Below, piece by piece: positions 46,701 to 58,027 of a stretch of DNA of 64,000 bases. Source of the stretch: Semisulcospira habei (Eukaryota; Mollusca; Gastropoda; Semisulcospiridae); NCBI GenBank assembly GCA_036245525.1, contig BTPG01000003.1, positions 209,730,434 to 209,794,433 of the forward strand, read 5' to 3'. The translations under genes were made by a program, and so were the position numbers. How positions within the stretch are numbered: the stretch's first letter is position 1; each line of letters opens with the position of its first letter. Below the pieces are notes generated by a model. It was given only the letters and a program-made list of their open reading frames with translations. It made no database searches and was not told the DNA's origin.

Positions 46701-46950
46701 ATCATTGTTAGTAATGTACCCACTCTTCTGCTGTGTATGTATAGTGCTGCTGTGTTGTTGCTTTTTTTTCTTCTTCTTTCTTCCTCACCATTGCTCCCCC
46801 TCCCCCAACACACCCGTATACATGTATTAATGTAATGTAATTGTTGTGTTTGTAGATGTAGCAACGACAGATTTGAAAAATGGCATTGCCTCTGGCATTG
46901 TTAATATCTTTACCGTTGTAAAATAAAGATTCATTGATTCATTGATTCAT
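43604..46950 (+). mobile_element. LINE B (CR1/L2-like), nearly full length, nested in LINE A
   Basis: This has a 5' region with a (GT)n tract (43730-43792), an endonuclease-RT coding region, a short 3' UTR and a tail of GATTCATT repeats (46931-46949). A 5'-truncated, very similar copy lies at 49321-50450. Its junctions interrupt LINE A's coding sequence. Confidence 0.85.
43846..46668 (+). pseudogene. LINE B endonuclease-reverse transcriptase, two frameshifts
   Basis: The coding region would be about 940 residues. 43846-44217 encodes the first part of the APE-type endonuclease (LRVGHLNVFHLYNKIPDL, FGVTETRLSSNISD). A shift near 44205 leads to 44199-45842, with the end of the endonuclease (IVLMSDFNINLLKPH, TLIDHIYTNN, LSISDHFPVVCNW) and the RT fingers and palm (NYRPISLLSVLSKPLERHVH, VIYLDFKKAFDLVNHD, FGVPQGSVLGPLLFCLYI). 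A second shift at 45842 separates the catalytic LFADDTSLHTANKNLNV box and C-terminal region (45844-46668, RLIGIIIDDQLKWQAH, NYASTVWDGCRDVHL). Catalytic motifs are all present, so decay is recent. RT copies the element's RNA at a nicked chromosomal site. Confidence 0.85.
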
Positions 46951-47081
46951 CCCCCGCACCAAACTCAGCACTTTCGGCCCCCGCTCCTTCTCAGTATACG
47001 GTCCATCTACCTGGAACACTCTCCCACTCTCTCTCCGTCAGAAACACTCTCTCTCCTCCTTCCACTCTCTCACCCCAAGCT
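46951..47081 (+). pseudogene. LINE A, displaced 3' coding end
   Basis: The plus strand reads RTKLSTFGPRSFSVYGPSTW and NTLPLSLRQKHSLSSFHSL before a stop. This is the usual end of CR1/L2-type RT ORFs, and it continues the segment that breaks off at 43603. It shows that LINE B entered LINE A. Confidence 0.75.
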
Positions 47082-47089
47082 GACTGTCG

Positions 47090-47227
47090 TAATGTATTTC
47101 ACTATTTGTGGTACGTGAGTCGTTGTCTAAAGCGTGCGCATGCGTGCGCGAGTTGTGAGTGTGCGCTTAGAGTTATAATTATTTAAGATAAGCGCATTAT
47201 AAATACCGTAATTATTATTATTATTAT
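47090..47227 (-). repeat. Short dispersed repeat (SINE-like), inverse of 29323-29470
   Basis: It contains ATTTGTGGTACGTGAGTCG, GCGTGCGCATGCGTGCGCGA and ACCGTAATTATTATTATTAT, the reverse complement of the block at about 29323-29470. Confidence 0.75.
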
Positions 47228-47232
47228 AACTG

Positions 47233-47329
47233 GGTCGACCATGATAATTCAAGGGTAGTGTCAGATTAGCTTGGAGCATGTCGGCGCCAAGCTAATCTGG
47301 CACTACCCTTGAATTATCATAGTCGATCC
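47233..47329. repeat. Hairpin element, copy 2
   Basis: Left GGTCGACCATGATAATTCAA, right TTGAATTATCATAGTCGATC. The stem carries TAGTG and AGATTAGC in both arms, where copies 1 and 3-5 have mainly TGGTG and AGAATAGC. Confidence 0.9.
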
Positions 47330-47359
47330 ATCTCCTGCAACAGGTGCATAGTCATTAGA

Positions 47360-49236
47360 TGACAATACAATACTTTTCCTGTGGCGTTTAAAAAATCAAA
47401 AGTTGTTCCTATACACAAGACCAAAGATACTACTGATGTAAATAACCTTCGTCCCATTTCTCTTCTGTCTGTTTTATCAAAGCCACTTGAGAAGCATATT
47501 CAAAAGCATCTCCTCCAGTACCTCGAAGAACGGTCCTTGTTAAATAAGTTCCAGTCCGGGTTTAGACCCAAACACTCATGCCACTCAGCATTAGTACGTA
47601 TGGTTGATTCATGGCTAGATAACATCAACAATAACAAAATGACTGGCACGGTATTCTTGGACCTGAAAAAAGCGTTTGATCTGATAAATCATGAAATCTT
47701 GCTGAGGAAACTTAATGTTTATTTCAACAACAACAGCCCGTCAGCCCTTTCATTTTTAACTCTTATCTTTCTACGAGAACTCAAACTGTCTATGTAAATG
47801 GCAACTATTCCACAGAGGGTAAGGTAGAGCTTGGTGTTCCTCAGGGTTCGGTTTTGGGCCCATTGTTATTCTGTATCTTTATTAATGATTTACCACTTCA
47901 CATCACATGTGCTAGTGCTGATTGTGACATGTTTGCTGACGATTCGACGCTACATGCATTCGGTAAAACTGTAGCTGACATAACCAACAGCCTCCAGCAG
48001 AGCCTACAAGAAGTCTCTGAATGGTGCAGTAGAAATAGAATGATAGTCAATCCAACTAAAACAAAAAGCATGCTAGTCACAACACGTCAGAAACATCAGC
48101 TGCAACCCGCGCCTCTAAACCTCTCATTTGAAGCTGTCTCCATAGAGCAAATACGGCAGCACCGTTTACTAGGGGTAATTGTAGATAACCAACTCAGTTG
48201 GCAGCCTCATCTCATACACATCGGAAAGACAATTTCAAAGAAATTATTTTTACTGTCTAAGCTGAAAGCGGTCATTAATCTTAACACGCGTAAACTATTT
48301 TTCAATGGATACACCAAGCCCCACATTGATTATGCCTCAACAGTTTAGGATGGCTGCAGCGAGGTCCAGTTCAAGAAAATAAATTCTCTATACAGGAGAG
48401 CAGCCAAACTAATTATTCCTAGCTCATCTCTATCCACTGAGGCGAGACTCGAGGCAGCTGGACTCCTTCCTCTTGACAAACACTTAGTATTTAACAAGTG
48501 CGTACTAGTGCACACAGCTCTTAACGGTAAGGCCCCCGGCTACTTATCGGAACTATTTACTCTTACTGAGAAGAGATACAGCACCTTTCGGAGCAACCTG
48601 AGCATAAAACGGCCCCGCATTGATTTGTATAAATCCAGTTTGTCATACTCAGGTGGTTTCCTGTGGAATTCTCTTCCTCTGCATCTACAGCAAGTTAATT
48701 CCCTAGCTGCATTTAAAGCAAAACTGTACAAGCACTTATCCAAGGCAACGTAAATTTAATTATCTCGTGTTGTCTAAACATAATATATTTTACTCCCCAA
48801 TTTCTTTTTATACAACTATTATTTTTTTATCATACCATCTGCGCTCACGTGCCGTTTGTGGGGGTACTTCCCGTATAGAACTGGTCAGTGGATACAGTGC
48901 CGGTGCACAGTTTATTCAAACGAAGTGCTTAGCATGTCATTCGAGTGAAAATATACTTGTGGCGTGCCCCCCGGTCGGGAGTGTCTGGAGAGGGCTCCCG
49001 CAAACGGATATTATGACACGTGCAAACATCTTCGTATGGGTACCTGTGTGTTTTGTCTAATCATTGTTGCTGTTTGTAGTGTTGATGTAATTCGCATTAC
49101 TTTCGATGTTGTTTGTGAGTGTAATGTAGCTTTGCCTGTTATTATATGTCAGTAGATGTAGCAAGGACAGATTGGAAGAAAGGCCTGTGCGCCTAATATC
49201 TCAATCCTTGATAAATAAAGTTTCAGTCAGTCAGTC
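47360..49236 (+). pseudogene. LINE C (CR1/L2-like), 5'-truncated, decayed
   Basis: RT from the fingers on: VNNLRPISLLSVLSKPLEKH, FQSGFRPKHSCHSALVRM, VFLDLKKAFDLINHEILL (to 47797), then after a frameshift MGPLLFCIFINDLPLHITC and CDMFADDSTLHAFGKTVADI (47854-48348). A TAG at 48346 interrupts the C-terminal region, which continues with DGCSEVQFKKINSLYRRAAK and to 48753 (SLSYSGGFLWNSLPLHLQQV). A 480-bp 3' UTR ends in a (CAGT)n-type tail at 49214-49236. Related to, but clearly distinct from, LINE B. Confidence 0.85.
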
Positions 49237-49239
49237 AAT

Positions 49240-49240
<1 letters not shown>

Positions 49241-49310
<70 letters not shown>

Positions 49311-49312
49311 CC
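49241..49312. repeat. (CT)n microsatellite between two LINEs
   Basis: A pure CT run followed by CCCT units, linking the LINE C tail to the truncated LINE B copy. Confidence 0.95.
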
Positions 49313-49320
49313 TCCCTCTT

Positions 49321-50450
49321 CACCTAACGTCCGAATCCGTCGAATGTGACTTGTTTGCTGACGATACTTCAATCCACACGGCAAATAAAAACCTTAATGT
49401 GGTAGCAGAAAACCTACAGCAGAGCCTTGATGAGGTGTCCGCCTGGTGTAAACATAACTCAATGAGTATCCATCCAGCAAAAACTAAGTCAATGGTAATT
49501 GCGACACGCCAAAAACACCAACTAAGCCCCCTTTCACTTGATTTGTCCTTCGAAGGCAATTCTATTGAGCAAGTGTCTGAACATCGCCTCCTTGGAATTA
49601 TCATAGATGATCAGCTCAAATGGCAGGCACACACACATAAAGTGCGTAAAACTGTTTCAAGAAACATTTTCATGCTGTCCAAACTGAAGCACTTCACTGA
49701 CTTTGAAACCAGAAAATTATTTTATTATGCACATATTCAGTCCCACATTAATTATGCTTCGACGGTGTGGGATGGCTGCAGAGATGTACATTTAAAAAGA
49801 CTGAACTCCTTACACAGAAGAGCAGCGAAATTAATTTTACCTGATCCTACTTTGACAACGGATGATAAGATTCACAAAGCGGGACTTCTTTCTCTCAAGA
49901 ATCAGTTTGCATTCAACAAAGGTGTTCTTCTTTTCAAGATTCGGAATGACAACACTCCGGAATATCTAACCCAGCTGCTAGTCCGGTCACAGTCCCGCTA
50001 TGGCGATACAAAAAGCCTGTATGTAGTACCCAAAACCAGAATAGACTTATTTAAAACCAGTCTAGCATTCTCGGGGGCGACTTTGTGGAATTCTCTTCCG
50101 CCCCACACGAAGACCATTCCAACGGTATCATGTTTCAAGAAAAGTCTTTTTAAACATTTATCTTCTCAGCCATAACTATCTGCAAGCTTTGCTTTCTATA
50201 CGTAGATATCATTGTTAGTAATGTACCCATTCTACTGCTGTGTATGTATAGCGCTGCTGTGTGTGTGTGTTTTATTTTCCTTACCATTGCTCCCCCTCCC
50301 CCAACACACCCGTAGGCGTTGGTCCTATACATGTATTAATCTAATGTAATTGTTGTGTTGTAGATGTAGCAACGGCAGATTTGAAAAATGGCATTGCCTC
50401 TGGCATTGTTAATATCTTTACCGTTGTAAAATAAAGATTCATTGGTTCAT
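49321..50450 (+). mobile_element. LINE B, 5'-truncated second copy
   Basis: Starts within the RT palm (CCGTCGAATGTGACTTGTTT) and encodes 274 codons intact (49351-50175) from the FADD box to the C-terminus, differing from 45844-46668 at only a few residues (for example MSIHPAKTK against VSIHSAKTK). It ends with the same 3' UTR and ATTCATTGATTC tail. Truncation at the 5' end is typical of target-primed insertion. Confidence 0.9.
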
Positions 50451-50454
50451 TGAT

Positions 50455-50538
<84 letters not shown>

Positions 50539-50545
50539 CTCTCTC
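50455..50545. repeat. (CT)n microsatellite
   Basis: A CT run directly after the truncated LINE B tail, before LINE D. Confidence 0.95.
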
Positions 50546-50569
50546 GACCGAAACATTCATGTCAGTCAG

Positions 50570-51115
50570 CACTGACACACATTGCAGACAGCTGGCTGGA
50601 ATCAATAAATAAAAACCTGATGTGTGGAGCTGTTTTCTTAGACCTACAAAAAGCATTTGATCTTGTCGACCATGACATTCTCTTAAAGAAGCTAGCAGCA
50701 TACCATATAAGCGAAACCGCCATAACATTCTTTAGATCATACCTAAAAGACAGAAAACAAAAACCCATGGAAAATACTCTAAACATGGACAAGTTACCTA
50801 CGGTGTTCCCCAGGGGTCGTTCTTTGGGCCTCTTCTATTTATAATATTCATAAATGATTTTCCTTTGCATATTACTAACACTGATGTCAACTGCAACCTG
50901 TTTGCGGACGATACGACCCTCCGTGTTTCGGGTAAAGAAACAAACAAAAAAGCTGACATTAACCTTAGCAGTAGTCTCAGCGAGGTTTCCGACTGGCGCA
51001 AAGTGAATCATATGGTTCTTCATCCAGGAAAAACAAAGAGTATTTTAATCACTACACGACAAAAACACCAACGCCGACGACAGCCGTTACATTTACAAAC
51101 TGAACGCTAAACCTA
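50570..51115 (+). pseudogene. LINE D fragment (RT palm)
   Basis: In order: GAVFLDLQKAFDLVDHDILL, SETAITFFRSYLKDRKQKP, then in a second frame the PQGS box region near 50810, and in a third NCNLFADDTTLRVSGKE with VSDWRKVNHMVLHPGKTKS. It ends abruptly near 51115. A third relative of LINEs B and C, with frameshifts. Confidence 0.8.
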
Positions 51116-52040
51116 TAGAACAAGTCACAGAGCGTAAATTAATATGCATAGACAGTGTAACCCTTAGCAACACATTTCTACTGAGGTCTTACTGCAAAGT
51201 TCACATGGGAACTACCTGTGATAGCAACAACCTAACATAAATAGCCTTCATACTTCCCGTGACCTTTGACCTTAAGGAGAGGTTAACTTAGTAGAGATGC
51301 AAACAAACGTTTTATCAGCAGTTTTCACTCTGGCAAGTTTTTTAATAAAATGATAACAGGTTTCTTTAATAAAATCGCCCTTTCATTGACCTTTGCAACC
51401 TTGACCTTTCATGGAGGTCAACGGAAATGACAATCAAAGCTATTGTCAAATAGGATCACTGTGCCAGATTAGAAGTCTGTGGCTCTGATGGTCTCTCAGA
51501 AATTGAAAATGATAAAATATGACAACTGGATATACAAGGGATGATGGATGGATGACCAGTGGCGGATGACTCATTATATTGAACTCACTTTTTAATGAGC
51601 CTATGCTATGTACTAACCATCTCTCATACCTTAATTTTCCAACAAAATGTAAGTGAAACTTGTAAAATGGACACATTCACACTGTTTCATAATAGGAGAC
51701 CTGGTGTTTCATATTAGGGAAATGGTGCCTAATATGAAACAATGTGTCACGTTTAATCAAACTGGAACTGCTTCTGCATCGATTCCAGGTTTGAAATTTG
51801 GCATTGTCCTAAGATGCATCAACTCGACCAAAAGCATCAGTGGTGCTTTTGGTCGAGGTAACTCTCCCCCGACAGTTGATAGAATAGTGTATATATCAGT
51901 ATTAGCCTAGTCTTGTGATATATATTAACCAGTTTTACACCCGACTGTGATCACTGAATTAGTGACATATTTACTCTATGATATTCTGTTTTCATTTTAA
52001 ACGATATACCTTTAATTAATTTAGACTTCTTAGATTAATA
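51116..52040. other. Intron 1 sequence, no gene recognised
   Basis: Contains TTGACCTTTGCAACCTTGAC and GGATGGATGACCAGTGGCGG blocks resembling sequence at 4.6 kb, and a small hairpin (CGACCAAAAGCATC and its complement, 51826-51857). No convincing ORF. Confidence 0.5.
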
Positions 52041-52041
52041 G

Positions 52042-52203
<162 letters not shown>

Positions 52204-52599
52204 GCATGGGTGTGTGAATGGGTACGTATTGGTTTGTGAGATTAGTTGTTTAGTGTACCTGACAGTGTGTGTAGGGCATTGGATTTGTGCGATTTTCATT
52301 GTTGACTGTAATGTTTGTAATTGTAACGACACCAACACACATTCTTATGCTTTATGTTCTTAAAGCAAATGACAATAAACAGTATCTATATCTACATAAT
52401 CTTTATCAAACCCTGCTTTCGGATTGATTCTACCTTTCTTTGGACGGTTGCGAGAGAGGTTTTTGCTTAAGTGTCATCTCCTCCCCTACATTCATGACGT
52501 CAGGACAAACACGGGAATGTGAGAGATGTCTTGACATCAGGTACAAATTACCATGTTCCGAGGGCTATGACTCGAAAACCAATGCAAGCACGGGCATGA

Positions 52600-52686
52600 A
52601 AACATGATAGTTCAAGGATGGTGCCAGAATAGCTTGGCGCCCATAGGCGCCAAGCTATTCTGGCACCACCCTTGAACTATCATGTT
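52600..52686. repeat. Hairpin element, copy 3
   Basis: Left AACATGATAGTTCAAGGATG, right CTTGAACTATCATGTT; tip GGCGCCCATAGGCGCC. The downstream flank (GATCTGTCTCTAGAATCG ... GCGGATTTCGGTCTTGGGG) is shared with copies 4 and 5. Confidence 0.9.
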
Positions 52687-52897
52687 CGATCTGTCTCTAG
52701 AATCGTAATATAGTCCTTCAGAGGGCAACTTCAAAATGTGCGGATTTCGGTCTTGGGGTTACGCTTGAGATGGCCTTCGTTGCCTGCTCGGCGTTAAACC
52801 CAAATAACTAACTGACTAACTAACGGTACTGGGGTAGAATGTGTTACGTATCTTTACGTTTTCACTGACCTGACTGCTAAGACTGCAGCCATACACG

Positions 52898-52980
52898 TTT
52901 AACTCATTCGAGACGTGCCGCAATTGTATACGCGGCATAAAGCCGCGTATCGGAATACAGCATGTCTCAAGTTAGTTAAA
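52898..52980. repeat. Palindromic MITE, TTTAACTCATTCGAGACG family
   Basis: Left TTTAACTCATTCGAGACGTG, right GCATGTCTCAAGTTAGTTAAA (mismatched); central ATACGCGGC/GCCGCGTAT palindrome. A second copy is near 59020-59083. Confidence 0.75.
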
Positions 52981-53008
52981 GGTTTAAATTTTAAAATATT
53001 CATTTTAC

Positions 53009-53800
53009 CTTTTGGGTTTCTGGTAAGTGATAGATGTAGGGTAGCGTTGAGAACTTGAGGCGGTACGCAGTCTCCGGAATGAAACTCGGGCTGTACAGCA
53101 TTAAAAGAATTTTCATAATCAGCGCCGCCGTCAGCAAGGTCATGACCCAGGGATCAGTGGTCACGTCGGAGCACACAGCGTGACCTTGCCCTTCCTCGTC
53201 AATATGGCAGCATACGTGCACAAAGTCGGCGTATTTGTCTGCGTCGCCGCGAATCTCCTGATGACAGACGTGCATACCTTTGCTGAGACTGCCCTTGGTT
53301 GTATCGTTTGCTTTCCCAGCCTTAAAATCGTTCAGCAGAAGTGTCTGAAGTGCGTCAAGGACGTCTTTAGAGGTCACGTTGGACAGACAGCCCACGGGAT
53401 AGGTTTTGAGAGTGACGTCAAGATGTTCGACAGGGATGCTCAGCACCGTCATAGACAGGACGTCATAATTCTCGCTCAGCATCAGGAGACTCTGACCTTG
53501 ACGTGAGGTCGACCGCTGCCATGACCACGGCTTGTACAGGCGAAGGTCACGTTGTAGCCGGTGGAACACGTCCGTGGAGGTTTCCTTGTCTTGAAAGCGA
53601 ATGTTAATGTACACAAGGCTGACCCTCTCCGGCAACATCTCCTGTAGCGTGTCGCGAATATCAGCGGTTGGGGACAGAAGACATTTTCCCGTAACCGTCC
53701 CTGCTTGTGGTTTCGTCTCTTGTGCATGAAGACGCTGACTCAGAATAAACAAGAGAATGGCGGGGAAAATGAGTGTCCGTTTAATCATTGTAAAATGCAT
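53009..53800 (-). CDS. Host membrane-protein gene, exon 1 (signal peptide, ectodomain, TM1)
   Basis: The ATG at 53800 is used; another ATG at 53788 would still leave a signal peptide (RTLIFPAILLFILSQRLHAQ). The mature N-terminal region of about 200 residues is soluble, with few cysteines (GKCLLSPTADIRDTLQEMLP, SVTVLSIPVEHLDVTLK-like strands, MHVCHQEIRGDADKYADF). A membrane helix follows (DPWVMTLLTAALIMKILLML), then SPSFIPETAYRLKFSTLPYI. The exon ends CAAAAG|GTAAAA in phase 0. Family not recognised. It is the first of six exons (53.0, 40.2, 30.0, 28.3, 26.5 and 25.3 kb) giving about 630 residues. The predicted protein is a multi-pass membrane protein with a secreted-side N-terminal domain. Confidence 0.7.
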
Positions 53801-54078
53801 GTTCCTGTATGGTTCCGAGTACAGAAAATGTTTGCAGATCAATTCACGGCCGTCAAGTGAGATAGTACACAGGCATCAGCACTTGGGAAAAACCTACTTG
53901 CACTCACACAATCTGTTGGAAATGTTCTTTCTAGAACTTTCCTTGTCCTGTTTAACCGGTACAATGCCACCTGACGCAGACAGTGCTTCTGCAATCTGTG
54001 TTCCATTCAAGAACCTCAATCATGTGGCGTCATATGACCCGTTCAGCGCCGTGAAAATCTGAACACCACCCAACTGCA

Positions 54079-54137
54079 AGAGGTATAGATCCTCATGAGC
54101 CCCCGCAGTTGCGGGGGCTCATGAGGATCTATGCCTC
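54079..54137. repeat. Perfect-type palindrome, 59 bp
   Basis: GAGGTATAGATCCTCATGAG on the left pairs with CTCATGAGGATCTATGCCTC on the right, centred on CCCCCGCAGTTGCGGGGG. Upstream of host-gene exon 1. Confidence 0.85.
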
Positions 54138-54489
54138 TTGCTGACACAGCTTTGAGTCCATGTTGCTGGGACGGCCTAGGGGTTTTTGGTGTTGAATTAT
54201 CGAATACTGCACTGAAAGACGGTCTGCGGACGCTGGGCACTGAGCACTGAGCGCGCTAACAGTCAATCATATCTCGCACATTAATTTTACTCTTCAGGTC
54301 ACGGTACAACGAAAGGTGCATCAGTACTGTGTAAAAGTTCCCCTAGACTGTGTGCTAATGTGACGTCACAGGCGAGCAGGCTCCACTGAAGGCGACAGTG
54401 CGCGTGCATGCTGCGTGACCTAGTTAGATGAGCGAAAGGGGAAGACACACTTCAAATTTGGTAACATGGTTGTTGGTGATAAGTCCTTT

Positions 54490-54535
54490 AACAAAAAAAA
54501 CAACAACAAAAAAAAAAACCAAAAAACTTCGTTTT

Positions 54536-54569
<34 letters not shown>
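54490..54569. repeat. A-rich tract
   Basis: AACAACAAA sequence followed by a run of about 31 A at 54538-54568. Confidence 0.95.
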
Positions 54570-54570
<1 letters not shown>

Positions 54571-54696
54571 ACTTCGTAGACTGACGACCTTGGTTGAAGG
54601 TTCAGTTCACGTAAGGTCAAATATTGCGGAATTTGCCACTCGTTCGGCACCGATAGGTTGATATTTGGGGTGTGGGCGGACAGCCTGTAACTTGTG

Positions 54697-54886
54697 CTAA
54701 AGTTGAATGTTAAAAACGTTTAGGGCTTAACGTCTTTTGTCCACCACGAAGGTGATTTCAAAGACGGGGGCACCTAAACAGGGACTGGACAAATTTTGAC
54801 CCAAGCTGGATTCGAACCCGGGACCTTTCGGTCGAGTGACCAACACTGTACCACCGAGCCACCCATCTCCCCTAAAGTTGAATGTT
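54697..54886 (-). mobile_element. tRNA-derived SINE with 15-bp target-site duplication
   Basis: The minus strand has an A box (TGGCTCGGTGGTA, about 54864-54852) and a B box (GGTTCGAATCC, about 54817-54807) at tRNA spacing, then a body and an A-poor tail. CTAAAGTTGAATGTT flanks the element exactly on both sides (54697-54711 and 54872-54886), a textbook target-primed insertion of about 160 bp. Confidence 0.9.
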
Positions 54887-54974
54887 GTGCAACGAAAGAC
54901 CTTTCTGCTCTTGTTGCCGTTGTCGTTATGAACAATGTTCTCCCTGCATACAAAGGGGCAGTAACGCACATCAC

Positions 54975-55066
54975 TTAACCCTTTGCGTGGCGGTAGCGGT
55001 TTTTGTCGCGATGATTCCTGTAGAAATCATCGCGACAAAAACCGCTACCGACACGCAAAGGGCTAA
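54975..55066. repeat. Palindromic MITE, compact form
   Basis: TTAACCCTTTGCGTGGCGGT with GTCGCGATGATTCCTG on the left is mirrored by ATCATCGCGACAAAAACCGC and CACGCAAAGGGCTAA on the right, with almost no loop. Compare the expanded relative at 26205-26459. Confidence 0.9.
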
Positions 55067-55597
55067 GTGCGTCCGCACACGTGGCTTGTGAAAAGATGGG
55101 CAGGAAAAACTCCGCTCGTAACACCAAAATAATTTGGGGCCCTGGCGATATGTTGCGTCCGAAGTTTACTTTCTGCACGTAGAACCAAAAACAGTGTATT
55201 GTCCAATACACGGGAAGTATGCTGTCGCTGGCCATACAAATTCCAGGAGGCACGTCCAAGCGACTTCCTATAATTGTTCGTAAATTGCCAGCAGAAATCG
55301 GAAATGGTCGTGTAGTAAATAGCTCAGCTGATATGATCTGATTATTTACAAACGCTAAACCACTCGTGGATTCAATGTTGGCCATAGCAAACTCGCCTGA
55401 GGCCCGTTTCCTACCGGCATTAATTAAATATACTCGTGTTTTATTTTTTTATTTTTGGTAAAAAACTCGATCATATCAGATACGCTCTATATCTCAGGAA
55501 ACCGATGTACCCGGTAGTTGGCAGAGTCGAGTGTTACACGTGCAACATTCGCTACGTCGGCATCGTTTTAACGTCGTTTTAACATCCTAGTTTTAGA

Positions 55598-55780
55598 GCG
55601 CGCGCGCGCACACACACACAAACACACACACACTCACTCACTTACTCACTCACTCAGTCACTCTCACTCATACACACACACACACATGCACGCATGCACA
55701 CACACACACACACACACGCACGCACGCACGCACCCACGCACACATACACGCACGCACGCACGCACGCGCGCGCGCGCGAC
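55598..55780. repeat. CA/CG-rich low-complexity tract
   Basis: GCGCGCGCACACACACAAAC, CACTCACTCACTTACTCACT and CACGCACGCACGCACG runs. Confidence 0.95.
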
Positions 55781-55855
55781 ATTCACAGTAAGCAATAAAG
55801 ATTTGGGGAGGATCGATTAACTCATTCAGTCCCGGGCACACCACAGCAAGACATG

Positions 55856-55951
55856 GATCTAGCGTGATAGTTCAAGGGTGTTGCCAGAATAGCTTGGCGC
55901 CCATAGGCGCCAAGCTATTCTGGCACCACCCTTGAACTATCATGCTCGATC
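55856..55951. repeat. Hairpin element, copy 4
   Basis: Left GATCTAGCGTGATAGTTCAA, right TTGAACTATCATGCTCGATC. Preceded by TTAACTCATTCAGTCCCGGG and followed by the flank shared with copies 3 and 5, suggesting a mobile unit of about 220 bp. Confidence 0.9.
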
Positions 55952-56036
55952 TGTCTCTAGAATTGTAATACAGTCTTTCAGATGGCAACTATAAATTTGG
56001 CATTTCGGTCTGGGGGCACAATGTGCTAAATCAGGG

Positions 56037-56115
56037 AGGTGGGTGGGTGGGTGGGTGGGTGGGTGAGGGGGGCGGGGATGGGGGGTGGGGTGGGGTGGGG
56101 TGGGGGTGGGGGGTT
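56037..56115. repeat. G-rich (GGGT)n tract
   Basis: GGTGGGTGGGTGGGTGGGTG then GGGGTGGGGTGGGG; a candidate G-quadruplex-forming stretch. Confidence 0.9.
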
Positions 56116-56361
56116 CCAACTGTTTGGGTCGGTGAAAACGATACAAGACTGTGCCTGGTCTGTGTGTTTGTGCTTTACGGCCCAAATGTGACCTATCCTG
56201 TGATTTTGGACCTTGCGGCTTTGAGCCAGCACACATCTATGCATCAGAAACAATGAGCGATTTTAAATTTCAAACTGCGCTTTGAGTCCTTGTGTCCTTT
56301 CGTTCGACTTGTGCTGAAATTAAGACCTGGATGTTTCGCATTTTGATGAGTGGTATAGCAA

Positions 56362-56516
56362 AAGCAGAACAATGCAATACAATGCAATACGATGTAACAT
56401 AGCACAATGCAATGCAATGCAGTGCAATGAAATGCGATGCAATGCAATGCGATGCAATACAATACAATACAATGCAAATGCAATGCAACACAATACAACG
56501 CAACGCAACGCAAAAC
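56362..56516. repeat. Degenerate ATGCA/ATACA pentamer repeat
   Basis: Units such as AATGCAATACAATGCAATAC continue for about 150 bp with substitutions. Confidence 0.9.
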
Positions 56517-56609
56517 ATCACAACTCTTTATTGTCTGCCCAGGTATACCAGTGCTGATTAACAACGCAAACATAAATAAATTTTAAAAAAAAATCTTATA
56601 ATATCTTTT

Positions 56610-56829
<220 letters not shown>

Positions 56830-56918
56830 TCCACTTAACACATTCCACCCCAGGACCGAAATCCGCACATTTTGAAGTTGCCCTCTGAAGGATTGTATTA
56901 CAATTCTAGAGACAGATC

Positions 56919-57005
56919 GAGCATGATAGTTCAAGGGTGGTGCCAGAATAGCTTGGCGCCTGTGGGCGCCAAGCTATTCTGGCACCACCCTTGAACTATC
57001 ATGCT
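56919..57005. repeat. Hairpin element, copy 5 (inverted relative to copies 3 and 4)
   Basis: Left GAGCATGATAGTTCAAGGG, right CCCTTGAACTATCATGCT. The conserved flank (GGACCGAAATCCGCACAT ... GAGACAGATC) here lies upstream, so the unit is inverted. Confidence 0.9.
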
Positions 57006-58027
57006 AAATCCATGTTTTGCTGTGGTGTGTTGGGGCTGAATGATTTAATAGACAAAACATAAAATCTTACAGAGAAAATAAAATCCAAGAAATACTGTTT
57101 TTTTTTCCCCCTCCAAAATTGTCGCAACCTCGATATCTACACAACTTCAATGTAGTACAATATTTACCTCTTTTGTTCACTATTAAACAGATCTGGTCCA
57201 GGACGAGCTTCGCTCGCAAAAAATTGCCGATACTGCCTGTCTTAATGCTGTTTTGCTTCAACTAAGATAATAATAGTTGGTTAGTTAGTTCGGGATTTGA
57301 CGTCCACGGCACCGGAGTGATAATGGACTGGTGGGGTATGTGGGACAGGGACAAGCTATTGCCTGCGGAGCACCACATAAACAAATGATCAATTTGGGCG
57401 CACTGCAACTGTGCCACTTTGATTTACCGGGACAACGGACATGCTCTCTAAACAAGTCCGTCGTTTTGCATGGACGCATCAAGAGAGACTTTTTTTTTTA
57501 ACCAGTCCTGTTACCATCCACCCGAGGAGACATACGTAACAGAGGTTTTCTGCTGCCCTTTGTGTCCTGTGTGTGCATCAGTGGAACTCTTCTTTACTCA
57601 GAGGTGATAAAAGCGCGAAAAGTGTCGGTAAATGTTCCCGCAAACAAAGAGTCACCCTGACAATAAAACAAGAAATGTTATGTTGTTTACTTCAGATGTT
57701 CAATCTACTGTCTGAGCTACCTTCACCAGAAAATTGGAAGAGTTATCGCCCGTGGCTACCTTGGAGACCACAGGGTTTCATTAGTGGTGAAAATAAGCAA
57801 AACGGGACACTGACAAGCAATTTTTCTGTGAAACGTTTGAACACACATGTTGTGTGGACTGCTTATGATGTTATTAACTTCCTCAAAAGAAATTTGACTA
57901 AAAAAAATTGTTAAAGAACCAGAACTTACGGTGCACATAATTTTCTTAATAAATCTTATTTTATTTAATGTGAATTACTTTCGAACCATTTTTATGCTCC
58001 AGTGATTGACACAGAGGTAAACAACAC
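57006..58027. other. No gene recognised
   Basis: A plus-strand open frame of 113 codons (57573-57914) has no signal peptide, membrane segment or familiar motif. A minus-strand frame at 57261-57067 is equally featureless. Neither is called as a gene. Confidence 0.4.

Noticed and set aside
54712..54871. tRNA gene on the minus strand
   Set aside because: A and B boxes are present, but a cloverleaf is not evident, and a 15-bp TSD and non-tRNA body show it to be a SINE. The same logic applies to 39717-39910.
54975..55385. 136-codon minus-strand ORF as a gene
   Set aside because: It runs into a palindromic MITE, has no recognisable domain and no splice or promoter context; left unannotated.
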